From: Nereocystis luetkeana
Lineage: Eukaryota > Sar > Phaeophyceae > Laminariales > Laminariaceae
NCBI GenBank assembly: GCA_031213475.1
Contig: JARUPZ010000030.1
Coordinates: 1,493,885 to 1,557,884 of the forward strand
Reading direction: 5' to 3'
DNA length: 64,000 bases
Positions 43,763 through 53,401 of the stretch are shown here, piece by piece (position 1 is the first letter of the stretch; each line of letters opens with the position of its first letter). The translations under genes were made by a program, and so were the position numbers. The notes beneath the pieces were generated by a model. The model saw only the letters and a program-made list of their open reading frames with translations, searched no databases and was not told the origin of the DNA.

Positions 43763-44772
43763 CCCAACTGACCCAGACGGTAGCTCAGCTGGGCCCGGGC
43801 GACAGCAGCACGGTTCGGGACAGGAGTGAATGACATGGCACTGACAGTGCCGCCGGCAAGGCTGGCGGCTTCGTGGCGACGTGCACGGTCAATAGCTTCG
43901 CGGAGCGAAGTGACAGGTTTGTCGGACAGTTGTAGGCACTGGATAGCCGGGATAAGACCGTGTTGAAACAGGGTGACAGAGAACGCGGCCCACGGCGTAC
44001 GACCGTGGGTCTGGCGCTCGACAGCTGACTCAAACCTTTGAGTGGTCGTGCGGAACCGAAGCGTATACTCGCTGACAGACTCGGTTGCGCCTTGCTTAAA
44101 ACTAGCGAGTTTTAGTGCACATTCTTCGACACTGTTGGAAGGCATGAGCAGGTCGAGGAGGGCCGAGCTGAGCTCGGCCCACGTCTCTGGGGGTGTGAAC
44201 GACCCGACAGTGCTAGTGGAGGCTTCACTCGAAGCACCGGCTACACGCCAGTCGATGGCACCAGCTGACAGTTGCTGGTATTGAGCCAGGACAGGACCAT
44301 CGCAAATCAGTGACAAGTACTCGAAAGCAAGTGAGTCTGCGTAGAGTTCGTCGTTGGGACGGACAGTCTTCGCTTTGAACCCAGCGACCAAGCGGTACTG
44401 GGACAGGACGGCTGCGACATCGACATCAGAACTACCATCGAGACGGGGCTGCCGGCGTACATCGCTAGCTGTGAGTGCTGTGACTTTAGGGCTTGCGGCT
44501 ACTTGCGCGAAGGACAGGGGGTTGGAACGAGAAGACAAACTCGACGCTTGGGTGACAGAGTTCGCACTCGACAACGAACTAGACATGCTCACCAGACGCT
44601 CCATCAGCACATTAGTCTGGGCAGAAAGCACGGCGATCTCGCCACGCATGAGCTTGTCCAGCTCCTTCTCCACCAGGCGTTGGAGCTTTACTGTCGTGGA
44701 CGACAGGTCGATGACGGCAGATTCGGCCACGGAGTCGGCCACGGAGTGGGCATAGCGACTCGCTAGCTCCAT
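43738..44772 (-). CDS. LTR-element gag
   Basis: An open frame of 344 codons between the 5' leader and pol. It has a helical N-terminal segment (residues about 15-65) and a central Ty3-type gag core (PPETWAELSSALLDLLMP, then FKQGATESVSEYTLRFR and ERQTHGRTPWAAF). This protein forms the particle shell in Ty3/gypsy elements. It is identified by position, size and the weak gag core pattern. Confidence 0.85.
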   Translation of the reverse strand: MELASRYAHSVADSVAESAVIDLSSTTVKLQRLVEKELDKLMRGEIAVLSAQTNVLMERLVSMSSSLSSANSVTQASSLSSRSNPLSFAQVAASPKVTALTASDVRRQPRLDGSSDVDVAAVLSQYRLVAGFKAKTVRPNDELYADSLAFEYLSLICDGPVLAQYQQLSAGAIDWRVAGASSEASTSTVGSFTPPETWAELSSALLDLLMPSNSVEECALKLASFKQGATESVSEYTLRFRTTTQRFESAVERQTHGRTPWAAFSVTLFQHGLIPAIQCLQLSDKPVTSLREAIDRARRHEAASLAGGTVSAMSFTPVPNRAAVARAQLSYRLGQLGCRFPEKA

Positions 44773-44946
44773 GTCGCTTTCGGCAGGGGTGTCTGGGGTG
44801 TCGTCGTTGGAGGCATCCGGGATGTCGTTGTTGTTGTTGTTTTGGGGTTCGGAGTTTTTTTATTCTTCGACTCCGCTCGAGTTATCGCTTTGCATCTTGG
44901 AAGCTTAGGGACAAGAGGTTCGATAAATCGAGACCGTCGACGCCAA
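44773..44946 (-). other. 5' leader and primer-binding region of the LTR element
   Basis: On the minus strand the leader begins TTGGCGTCGACGGTC directly after the 5' LTR. The TGG start is the usual sign of a tRNA primer-binding site. A short GTT/AAC repeat lies before gag. The primer tRNA is not identified. Confidence 0.55.
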
Positions 44947-45348
44947 TCTTAGTAGGGCCTAAGCTTCTATATGCTGCGCGGGTGTTACGAGCACCACGGC
45001 CTTCGGCGTTACGCGCCGAGGGCAACTCGTGTAAACAGCAAAAGGATGGGCAAGCTGTGTAGCTCGGACAACAGGACGAGACAGACAAAAAGAGTGACGA
45101 GGGGGGTGCGAACGAGCACACCCGCCCGCCGTCTCAGTGCGTCGACATGGTGGTCCGCGGTATAGTAGGGGACACTACGCCCTAAGCGGATAAAGAGACA
45201 AGGACAAAAGCCCGTCGGGGTGTTTTAGCCCTGTCGGGGGACGCGAGTCCCTTTTGAGGGGACGGACGCCTTGGGCTCCGGTGACGTCGAACCAAGGGGT
45301 CTCCACATATATGTGTGGAATGTTGGTACAGGGGACCTGACAGTAACA
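44947..45348 (-). repeat. 5' LTR
   Basis: 402 bp, apparently identical to 37529-37930. It is followed by GTAT, the right copy of the target duplication. Confidence 0.93.
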
Positions 45349-45399
45349 GTATCATTTGTTTCTTTCGTTTTTCCTCTCTTTCAACACATTTGGTTCGCT

Positions 45400-45752
45400 G
45401 CATCTAGTGTGAAGGTCTTAGTCCGTTGGGCAAAGGTTAATCAACCGCGTGCCCAATCTTTAAGCCTTACACACTCTCTCCCCCTGGAACGGGCTGGATA
45501 TACGGGTCGACGTGCCGCCGACACGCGGTGCCATTTTTAGGGGATCCAGAAGTGTGTTCTCAGATTCAGATTCTTGAAATGAGGAAAATCGCTTTCTTTT
45601 AAAAAGCGTTTGTCGAGGTGGGCGTGAGATTCGAACTCACCACCAACGACCCATGTTGTGCCGATGACGACATTTGTGAAGGTCTTATTAATAGTCCGTT
45701 GGGCCAAAGGTAAAAGGTTAGCCAATCGTCTACCAAGTCTAAGCCTTCCAAC
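45400..45752 (-). repeat. tRNA-like repeat, two diverged copies
   Basis: GTGAAGGTCTTAGTCCGTTG at 45410 and GTGAAGGTCTTATTAATAGT at 45677 start matching blocks (GGGC(C)AAAGGT, CCCAAT or CCAATC, AAGCCTT). On the minus strand the second copy leads to GGTGAGTTCGAATCTCACG (a B-box-like stem-loop) at about 45617-45645. It is probably an old tRNA-derived element. The second copy has an extra TTAATA. Confidence 0.5.
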
Positions 45753-45975
45753 AGAGCGCCTTGCAGCGTGGGTAGGCACAATTCGATGCGAGTCGACGAG
45801 GGAAGAAAAGGCTGAAACCTTCTCGCGATAAAAATGGAGGCACGTACCGTAGCGGGAAGGGGGGAGAAGAGCCTGCTATGTGACCCCGGATCTGAGTTAC
45901 GAGTTGGAAGGAGAGAGAGAAGAAGATGTGCGAAGATAATGAACGGGATGAGCAAAAAAAAACAAAAAAAAAACA
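45753..45975 (+). mobile_element. S1 SINE, 5'-truncated copy
   Basis: From AGAGCGCCTTGCAGCGTGGG through CTTCTCGCGATAAAAATGGA and TGACCCCGGATCTGAGTTAC to an A-rich tail. The tRNA-like head is missing and the copy joins the tRNA-like repeat directly. Confidence 0.78.
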
Positions 45976-45999
45976 CTATGAATATTAATAGCATGTTGT

Positions 46000-46420
46000 A
46001 CGTCGTGCCTTTCGTATCCAGTACTCGTACGATGGCATAATGCATTGCCTACTCTGCTCACGTACTTTAGGTTCATTCTTATCGGAGAGCTTTTTTTCCT
46101 TAATTTCCAAATTTTGGAAATAATTGGAGATATATATGTATCAATATACGGAAGCGTTCTGTCACTATTCGTGAGATTCTCCAGAACCAAAAAAGTAAAG
46201 TTCGTTCAATTTCACTTATTATTTGGAAAAAACCCTCAAGAAAATATGAAAGACTGAAAAATTGCGCGAAAAAAAATGTGGAGATTGTTGGGGAAAAAGC
46301 TCTCCGATAAGAATGACCTGTATCTCCGCGTCGTGGTTTTGTGACCAGAGCTTGTACGAAGTGTTCGTATCCCTCTAGCATGTACATAGAATCGGCACGA
46401 ACACTGGGTGTTGTTGTCGT
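46000..46420 (+). repeat. C1 repeat split by a G1 element
   Basis: The 5' part at 46005-46065 (TTTCGTATCCAGTACTCGTA, ATTGCCTACTCTGCTCACG) and the 3' part at 46320-46420 (GTTTTGTGACCAGAGCTTGT, ATCGGCACGAACACTGG) are interrupted by 46074-46315. The 5' part carries an extra ACTCGT relative to the other copies. Confidence 0.6.
46074..46315. mobile_element. G1 TIR element
   Basis: 242 bp with inverted ends CATTCTTATCGGAGAGC and GCTCTCCGATAAGAATG, then T-rich and A-rich arms. The AT-rich interior is without genes. Related elements lie at about 53402-53646 and 54817-55039, and a bare end at about 53141-53162. The target duplication is unclear. Confidence 0.7.
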
Positions 46421-46433
46421 ATATACTCACATT

Positions 46434-46528
46434 CGCCCTTTTAGGACTGGAGGCCCGTTTCAGGGACAAACCGCTCAGTTTTTCAAGTATTTCGTTCTCA
46501 AAACAGGACGGCAGTTCTTAAAGAGTTG
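46434..46528. mobile_element. P1 MITE, diverged copy
   Basis: CCCTTTTAGGACTGGAGGCC at the left and GGACGGCAGTTCTTAAAGAG at the right, with a TTTTTCAAGTATTTCG centre. Confidence 0.62.
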
Positions 46529-47805
46529 AATCTTAAATCAAGGACTGCATGGTTGCGCAAAGGTGCTGGAGCCTCGCTCGTAGGAAGATCCGAAAGAACA
46601 TTTATTTGAACAAGAAAAAAAAAAAATCGGCTGGGATGCAGGACGGACGATTCCCACCTATAAATAGAACACACGAGACGAAGAATGCGCACATATTTTG
46701 AATGAAATCGTTGGGCAAACCGAACCAACATGGCCGCGGGTATCCACTCGACTACAGCATATGTATATAGAGTTCCCCCCCCTCGTTCCCACTACTTGCC
46801 AACTCATGGCTGACTGACTACATACAGCAGTGGTCGCTGTCTGGAGCGCTGCCTGCACCGTCCGAAATGCCCGTTGGTCGTGAACACGGAGAGGAACACG
46901 CCCGTTGTCTGGGGTGCTGTCAGGGTGACGACGATCTGTCGGACACATGCCGTGAAAAAAGGAGCAATCGAACCAAAAACCGCCATACGAATATCGACGA
47001 TTGCCACGACTTCCCGGACTGTCTTGACAAGGTGCATCACAGCCATCACACCACGTCCCTGATGGCTGCCCGGGGTCGTTTCTCGTGATGGAAGGGTATA
47101 CAGCTACGGTAGCTCTGTGCCAACACTTACAAAGCCCGGGTAACGTCGATAACAGGTACTACTGCCTCGGGAAAAAAAAAAACGCAGAAAAAAACGGTGA
47201 TTGTTGCTGTCGTGCTGGTGTTTGCGCCGGTCGAGGGTCTCCGTGTGCCGTCCTGCTGCCGTGCTCCATGGCCGCCTCCCACTCGGCCTGCTCCTTCGCA
47301 CGTCCTCTCGTTGCCACTCCCTTCCGGTCGATTCCCGTTCTCCCCCGTCCCAAAAAAAAAACGGAACCCTCCTCGCAACTCACGGTTCTGATCTGAAAAA
47401 CAAAAAATTCCCGCAGCCAGGGTGGGCTCAACCCGTCTCTTCCCCGCTCGACGACGCTCAGTTTCCCTCCTCCTTTGTCATCGAATCCATCCCTCCTGCA
47501 GGCGCAGTCAGACCGTGCCGCGGTTTTGGCTCGTGGTGGCGCCTCCGTCGGGGCACGGACATCCCGATTGCGCATTTGCTGCTGCGCCGCTGCTGCCTAA
47601 AAAAGACGCGCGAATCGAAGGTGTCCGTGCCTGACGCACCACGTACGGCCGAACTCGGGACCCTCGCGGCTACACGCTTCGGCAAAGAAGAATAACTCCC
47701 CGAGAGTGAGTCCGGCCTCACACACCCGCCAGAAAGTCCTACCCCACTCGCTGTAGGCCCGAAAGGGCATGCCCTTGCCGAGGCGGCGAGGGGAACGGGG
47801 GACTG
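46529..47805. other. no recognised gene
   Basis: Overlapping open frames on both strands (46804-47575) have no recognised domain. GC-rich in 47200-47700. Confidence 0.35.
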
Positions 47806-47910
47806 CTGTGGTGGGTGTCGGCGGGTAGAAAGAAACGGTCTACATAATGGGTGTCGGCGGGTAGAAAGAACCGGTCTATTGATAGCGTGAAAGAACACAC
47901 ACGAGCTGTA
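47806..47910 (+). repeat. C1 repeat 3'-end fragment, internally duplicated
   Basis: GTGGGTGTCGGCGGGTAGAA at about 47810 recurs in nearly the same form at about 47848. It is followed by GTGAAAGAACACACACGAGC. Confidence 0.55.
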
Positions 47911-48182
47911 GATTGCTTTGCCTTTTTTTTCACTGCTGCAACACCGTGCTGACTCCTGAATTTTGAGTTCCCCAACCAAGTGATTTGTCCTCCCACACCG
48001 AAAGCACGGCACTAAATGGACCATCACCAGTAAGCCGCCCGCCCCGGTGGGCTACAATCGGTAGAGGTGCCCTCGGGTGCTACATGCATACCGCTCTTGT
48101 CCCCAAGCATAAGGAAGGTCTGTACACTAATATTAAGTAAAAAAAAACGACCCTTGTGTTCAGGGGCAGATTTGTGGTACCC
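47911..48182. other. no recognised feature
   Basis: No gene recognised. Confidence 0.3.
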
Positions 48183-48199
48183 CTTTTAACCAGGGTTCT

Positions 48200-48670
48200 T
48201 TACGGTGCGGTTTTTCCTATCGGTTCGGTGCGGTTCGGTACGGTTAACCGCACCGCACCGTAGGATTGTTGCCTCTTGAAAACCGCACCGCACCGCACCG
48301 CACCGCAACCGTAGGTTTCACGAAATAGGAAAACCGCACCGTAGGATTTCAAATATAACCGAACCGCACCGTAGGGTTCCCGACATCTGAAAACCGCACC
48401 GAACCGCACCGTAGCATTTACGATATTTTAAAACCGCACCGAACCACACCGTAGGATATATCACAGCACCGAACCGCGCCGTAGGGTTCACAATATCTGA
48501 GAACCGCACCGAACCGCACCGTAAGATTCCTGATTTCTGAAAACCGCACCGAACCGCACCGTAGGAATGCCATCGAAACCGCACCGCACCGTGTGCGTCA
48601 AGATACGGTGCCTAAAGCCGTTAGATCGGTTACTTTACGGTGCGGTTAACTTGAAACCGTAGGAAAACCG
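48200..48670. repeat. left subterminal array of the hAT element
   Basis: About nine irregular units of roughly 40 bp on the pattern AACCGCACCGAACCGCACCG, then TAGGATTT and an AT-rich spacer. It is preceded by a short stretch in the opposite orientation (GGTTCGGTGCGGTTCGGTAC). Confidence 0.85.
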
Positions 48671-49619
48671 CCGTTCCATTGGCCGCGAAACGGTGCAATA
48701 GGGTCACGGTTTCGCACGGCTCATGACGGTTTCTGCACAGTTTCGTGTCAAAAGTGTTCCTGCTGGCTTGATTGATCTTATGGTATTTCACATTTTGAAT
48801 ATTTTGGTGGTTGAAAAACCAACAAATGTTAATTTTTTAAGGTTTATTGTTGATATTTATAAAATTCTAATATATTTTATACTCCGAGTCTCCGGAAGTA
48901 CACCTGCCGGAAAATATGAAATAGGAAATATGAAAATACCAGAAAAAAATAGGATATGATATCTGTAAAAACTGAAAAAAATATCAGAAACATTAGAGTA
49001 CCTGCGCAAAATATTTTTTTTGTGTATCAAGGATTTCCGTCCGAAAGAAAGGTAGTCAAAATCGAAAGCCTTCCGTCATGTGCATAATCGGAGACGAAAA
49101 ATAAAGTTGCTAAATATTGGATTTGTATGTTTGAAAAATAAAAAACTTGCAGCAGCGGCAGCACTTTTGCAGCACCCAACGAGCAGAACAGAAGGCGTTC
49201 AAGCACCGGTACCTACCTGCAGCACAGCAGCAGCAGCAGCAAGCTGCAGAAGCAGTAAGCAGCAGCCAGCACCAACAGGCAGACGTGCGATCTAACTTGG
49301 CGCTCCTCGACACTCGCTGTGCAAGCGACGCCGCCACAACGAGAATATCGGCCCTCCTTCTTTGTTGTCCTCTCTGCCCGAGAAGGGATCGGAGCGGCGA
49401 AGATCACAGGAGCGTGGCGGCAAGGGTGCGCGCGCTTGCAGCAGCAGCAGCAGCAGCAGCAGCAGCCGTAAGCAGTAGCAGCGCTTGCTTGAGGTGGCTC
49501 TCTTGCTTGCGGCAGCACTTGCTTGCGGCAGCGTTTGCTTGCGGAAGCGCTTGCTTGCAGCAGAACTTGCTTGCGCAGTAGCGCTCGCTTGCGTTACGTA
49601 GAGCCCCGAGAAAAAGCGT

Positions 49620-50160
49620 CAGAAACCGTACGAAACCGCGGTTTTGTACGGTTCATTCATACGGTGCACCGTCGAGAAACAGCGACTCCATTATAGTGCC
49701 CCGATAAAAGCCTGAGAACCGTATGAAACCGCGGTTTAGTACGGTTTATATATACGGTGCACCGTAGAGAAAAGCGTGTGTTGTACGGTTTCCCCGATTG
49801 GAACCGCACCGTAGAAAAACTGATTCAGCGGGGAACCGAACCGAACCGAACCGAACCGGACCGTATGATATATCACTAAACCGAACCGCACCGTAAGATT
49901 TCCGATTTTCTAAAACCGCACCGAACCTCACCGTAGGATTTCCAATTTTTGAAAACCGCATCGAACCGCACCGTAGGATTTATCACGAAACCGAACCGCA
50001 CCCTAGGATTCACAATAATATCTGAAAACCGCACCGAACCGCACCGCAGGATATATCTCAAAACCGAACCGCACCGTAGGATTTACAATACCTGAAAACC
50101 GCACCGAACCGCACCGTAAAATTTCCGATTTTTTATAGCCGCACCGTGCACGGACGGATA
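49620..50160. repeat. right subterminal array of the hAT element
   Basis: About eight units of the same motif, in the same orientation as the left array. They are preceded by two copies of a GAAACCGCGGTTT-GTACGGTT palindromic unit at 49620-49760. Confidence 0.85.
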
Positions 50161-50261
50161 ACCGTAAAGATCCCTGCTTTTAACCCTCTTCGCACTTTGA
50201 GAGTGGAAAATTCTCGATAAAATAAGTGACGGTTTCAGAAACGCAGCCACTGCCGTGATTT

Positions 50262-50373
50262 TGGGTACAATATGTCAGGAGACGGGAGACAGAATTACCC
50301 CCCCCCGTTGACAGACTGCAACTTTTTGCCCTGACATGCCTCAAAGGACTCCAAACTACTAGGTTTTAGTGTG
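50262..50373 (-). mobile_element. H1 MITE fragment
   Basis: The minus strand reads TCCACACTAAAACCTAGTAG, then a GGCATGTCAGGGCAAA block, as in the interior of the 3762 copy (CCACACTAAAACCTAGTAGT, CATGTCAAGGCAAAG). GTCAGGAGACGGGAGACA lies at the outer side. The true ends are lost. Confidence 0.55.
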
Positions 50374-50490
50374 GATATCGAATCCCGCGTGGGTCGAACT
50401 TTTTTTAGTTTATTTAGAAAAAAAAAGAAAACGGAAACGGAAACGGAAACGGAAATGGAAACAACTGCTGAGACTCCCTATTATAGTAAC

Positions 50491-50646
50491 AGCAGCGTGG
50501 GTAGCACAGGCGCAATTCGATGTGAGTCGACGACGCAAGAAAGGTCTGGAGTCTCCTCGCGATAAAAGTACAAGGCAAGATCCGGACGTGGTGGAGGGGA
50601 GGGAGAAGGACCTGTTTTTACGAAACCGGGCCTGAGTTACGAGTAG
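50491..50646 (+). mobile_element. S1 SINE, diverged fragment
   Basis: CAGCGTGGGTAGCACAGGCG, then GTGAGTCGACGACGCAAGAA, TCTCCTCGCGATAAAAGTA and GGGCCTGAGTTACGAGTAGG. Head and tail are missing. Confidence 0.55.
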
Positions 50647-51080
50647 GCTCATGCCTGCAAGGCATGCCTGAAAGAATGCCTGAGTGGCCTTTTCTGTAAC
50701 AGCGTGCTTGAGCGCCCTTTTCGTGCCTATCTCGCCTATCTTTCGCAAGACACTCGGAACGACTAGAGAAAATCTCGAAAAATAACGCCGTTAGGTAGGA
50801 ACTCCGAAATTTAGGGGAAAGGAGATTCGCTCTTTCTGCGTTTTCTTTCTGAGGCACACACATAGGCCCATGCGTTTGTGCCAGCCTGAATGACTTTTTT
50901 CTGCAACAGCGTGTGCCTGAACGCCCTTTCTGTGCATATCTTGCCTATCTTTCACGAGGCACTCGAAACAAGAACAGCAAAAAACTCAAGAATAACGCCG
51001 TTAGGTAGGAAGCCCCCAAATTGGGGGGAGAAGGGAGATTCTTTTTCATGTGTTTGGGTTATTGGGCGAGATAGACATTC
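50647..51080. repeat. tandem duplication of about 205 bp
   Basis: Two diverged copies. Each runs from CTG(T/C)AACAGCGTG through CTTGCCTATCTTTC or CTCGCCTATCTTTC, CACTCG(G/A)AAC and AATAACGCCGTTAGGTAGGA to GGGAGATTC or GGAGATTC. The CGCCGTTAG block is shared with 29940. TGCCTGAA words recur throughout and on to 51290. Confidence 0.7.
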
Positions 51081-51301
51081 ATTCATGCCTGAAACCCTGA
51101 CATACTTGAAACTAGTGTACGATGTGCTTTGGCGAGCTCGTCGGGTTTCAGGCACGTCTATGTAAGGCATTATCTTCAGGCATCTTAAGGCCCGTCAGGC
51201 ATTTTCGTCATATTGTACGTAGCCTTAAGTTTTTTTTTTTTCTCGCCTCCGGTGCACCGCCCATATATCCCCATGTGCCTGAAAGCAAAGGCGTGGGCCT
51301 A

Positions 51302-51515
51302 TTACGGGGGACCATAGTCAGTAGGACCTATGGTATACGTAGAAAAACCTATATATTGAACCATTTTCACTATTACGGGGGACCATAGTTAATAGGACCA
51401 AATATTGTTACTAAAAATGGTTAAATATATAGGTTTTTATGTATACAATAGGTCCTATTAACTATGGTCCCCCGTAATAACAATATTTGGTCCTATCAAC
51501 AATGGTCCCCCGTAA
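51302..51515 (-). mobile_element. T1 MITE (outer copy of a nested pair)
   Basis: A T1 element flanked by TA (51300-51301; 51516-51517). It is split at its internal TTTTCAC-TA-ACAATATTTGG site by a second complete T1 copy in opposite orientation. Confidence 0.9.
51373..51477 (+). mobile_element. T1 MITE inserted inside another T1
   Basis: 105 bp, TTACGGGGGACCATAGTTAA to ATGGTCCCCCGTAA. It is flanked by TA at 51371-51372 and 51478-51479. The uninterrupted copies have a single TA at this place, so this nest proves the TA target duplication. Confidence 0.93.
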
Positions 51516-51647
51516 TAGCTACGACTACCAAGAGGAGCGGAGAGAGAAAAAAAAGGGGCGAAGATAATAAATAGAGTGGGAAAAATGAAACTAAACGTAA
51601 CACCATGTACCAGGTACGTGCGCAAATACGACGCAACTGGAATATAT

Positions 51648-51976
51648 ATAGCCCCGGTTGTTCACGTGGTTAACCTCGGATTCTACTTGTTTGAGTCCTG
51701 GGTTCGAGCCCCAGGTGGGTCGGACCTTTGACTTTATTTGCAAAAAAAAATAAAAAAAGGATTCAATTGTTGAGAGCGCCTTGCAGCGTGGGTAGGCACA
51801 ATTCGATGCGAGTCGAAGAGGGAAGAAAAGGCTGAAATCTTCTCGCGATAAAAATGAAGCCACGTGCCGTAGCGGGAAGGGAGCGGGAAGAGCCTGCTAT
51901 GTGACCCCGGATCTGAGTTACGAGTTGGAAGGAGAGAGAGAAGAAGATGTGCGAAGATAAATAAATGGGATGAGCG
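51648..51976 (+). mobile_element. S1 SINE, near full-length copy
   Basis: Head CCCCGGTTGTTCACGTGGTT and CTGGGTTCGAGCCCCAGGTG, body as in the 13650 copy, end GATGTGCGAAGATAAATAAA. The A-tail is short. Confidence 0.82.
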
Positions 51977-52013
51977 ATATATGTATATAGTATAAGTAAG
52001 ATGCCGTAATTAT

Positions 52014-52232
52014 GGCGGTCGCCCGGGTGGTCCAGTTTTTTTTTTCTTTCATCCCGTTTATCTCTCTTTTCCCTTTCGTAGTCATTTCTCAGATCCGGGG
52101 TCACACAGCAAGGCTCTCCTCCCCCCTCTTCCCCAATGCGCTATTGCTCGTGCCCTGCTTTTCTTTGCCGCAAGAAAAGTCTATACCAGGTACGTAGCCT
52201 TTTTTTCTTCCCTCTGGTCGACTTCGCGTCGA
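52014..52232 (-). mobile_element. S1 SINE, rearranged copy
   Basis: A plus-strand head fragment (GGTCGCCCGGGTGGTCCAG) is joined directly to a minus-strand S1 tail and body: poly-T, CATCCCGTTTATCTCTC, CAGATCCGGGGTCACACAGC, then CGCAAGAAAAG. TATACCAGGTACGTAG interrupts the body at about 52180-52195 before CCCTCTGGTCGACTTCGCGT. Confidence 0.5.
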
Positions 52233-52604
52233 GTTACTTTCAGAGTTGCCGTCAATATTGGCGCACGAATACCGCTGGCGTTGATGCCAAGGGTTCGATT
52301 ATCCGTGCATGGAGTTTTTTGCTCATCGAAAAAGACACCCATCTGCCATTATAGAGCGATATGTGAAGCGCGTACTGTTGTACGTAGCGGGGGGGGGGGG
52401 GGGGGTGTACTCACATCTTTGGGGGGGGGGGAGGGGGACTCGATATCATGCGAAGCCGTAGTCGGGCGGGGGGGTAGAAAGAGCCAACTATTATTACGAG
52501 TATGTGACCCCGGATCTGATCATCATCCACTGCTGCTGCTGCTGCTGTTCCGTCGGGGGGTTTTTCCCATCCCATTTCTTTTCTTCGCCCTTCTTTGTCC
52601 TGCT
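52233..52604. other. no gene; poly-G runs and an S1 scrap
   Basis: Poly-G at about 52389-52407 and 52419-52437. An S1 scrap lies at 52485-52520, where ATTATTACGAGT appears inserted before TATGTGACCCCGGATCTGA. CTG run at 52530-52545. Confidence 0.4.
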
Positions 52605-52695
52605 CCCTCTTTTAGGACTGCTGTCCCGTTTTGGGGACAACCTACTTGAAATTTGAGTGGATTGTCCCCATAACAGGACTGCGGTCCTAAAAGTT
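52605..52695. mobile_element. P1 MITE copy
   Basis: CTCTTTTAGGACTGCTGTCC at the left and AACAGGACTGCGGTCCTAAA at the right, with a TTGAAATTTGAGTGGATTGT centre. It ends 4 bp before a nested T1 pair. Confidence 0.75.
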
Positions 52696-52699
52696 ACTA

Positions 52700-52916
52700 T
52701 GACGGGGGACCATATTAAATAGGGGGCCTACCGCACAAACAACTACCTGGTATATATTTCGCTTTTTTTACTATTACGGGGAACCATAGTAAACAGGACC
52801 AAATATTGTTAGTAAAAATAGTTACATATATAGGTTTTTGTGTATACTGTAGGTCCTATTAACTATGGTCCACCGTAATAACAATATTTGGTCCTATTTA
52901 CTATAGTCCCCCGTAA
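52700..52916 (-). mobile_element. T1 MITE (outer copy of a second nested pair)
   Basis: Flanked by TA (52698-52699; 52917-52918). The left arm is diverged and carries a TACCTGG insertion (about 52743-52750). It is split at the same internal TA as the outer copy at 51302. Confidence 0.85.
52774..52878 (+). mobile_element. T1 MITE inserted inside another T1 (second case)
   Basis: 105 bp, TA at 52772-52773 and 52879-52880. It has the same position and same relative orientation as the nest at 51373, but the sequence differs at several positions. Confidence 0.9.
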
Positions 52917-53177
52917 TATCAACAACAACAGTCGTACGATACCTCGTATTAACAACTCAGATCCAAAGTATAATACGTATCACTATAGACGAAAATATAA
53001 GTACCGATGTATATTTATATTAATGTGTAAACGGTCCTTATATTTCCCTCCACAGTGGTACAGATATACATGGCACGAATTACCGCAGTAGGTAGGCTCG
53101 GGACTCCCCAAGATTTGCTGTCTCCTTTTTTGACCCTCTTCGGTTCATTCTTATCGGAGAGCGTCATGCGTCATCTA

Positions 53178-53280
53178 TTTTAGGACTGCAGGAGTTCCGT
53201 TTGGGGACAAACCGCTCAAGTCATCAAGTCCGCGAAGTAGTTCGTCCCCGAACACACGAGACCTCAGTTCTACGAGTATT
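53178..53280. mobile_element. P1 MITE, diverged copy inside duplication A
   Basis: TTTTAGGACTGCAGGAGTTC and CCTCAGTTCTACGAG arms around GGACAAACCGCTCAAGTCAT. Copy B of the duplication lacks it. Confidence 0.5.
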
Positions 53281-53401
53281 TTTTTTATTTTGTGCCAGGT
53301 AGTACGTAGTCCGGCCGGCAATACCGTCGTGGATCTGTCGACCTGGTGGTCTGTCTGTCTGTCTGGGGCAGCTGGTCGGTCTGCCATCATCTTAGGGCCC
53401 G

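Larger units (their letters stand above)
37529..45348 (-). mobile_element. Ty3/gypsy LTR retrotransposon, chromovirus type, looks whole
   Basis: A 7820-bp element on the minus strand: 5' LTR (44947-45348), primer-binding region, gag, pol with protease, reverse transcriptase, RNase H, integrase and a C-terminal chromodomain-like segment, a long 3' untranslated region (37931-39259), and 3' LTR (37529-37930). The order reverse transcriptase before integrase places it in Ty3/gypsy. The two 402-bp LTRs appear identical by eye, and GTAT flanks both sides (37525-37528; 45349-45352) as the target duplication. Identical LTRs mean a very recent insertion. The element is almost free of the short repeated words that fill the rest of the window, which fits recent arrival. 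Confidence 0.93.
48191..50176. mobile_element. 2-kb non-autonomous hAT-type element with perfect 8-bp target duplication
   Basis: The left end is CAGGGTTCTTTACGGTGCGG, and the right end read inward is CAGGGATCTTTACGGTTATC, so 15 of the first 16 bases match. The perfect direct repeat CTTTTAAC flanks it at 48183-48190 and 50177-50184. CAGGG ends and an 8-bp duplication are the hAT signature. Both subterminal regions carry arrays of a GCACCGAACCGCACCGTAGG unit. The core (48720-49610) is AT-rich, then (GCA)n-rich, and encodes no transposase. It must therefore have been moved in trans. Confidence 0.85.

Noticed and set aside
46804-47575. Candidate exons on the minus strand
   Set aside because: Composition is plausible, but both strands are open and neither family nor splice sites could be supported.
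48200-50160. CRISPR-like reading of the regularly spaced GCACCGAACCGCACCG units
   Set aside because: Spacers are short and similar, the context is eukaryotic, and the arrays lie inside a hAT element with target duplications.
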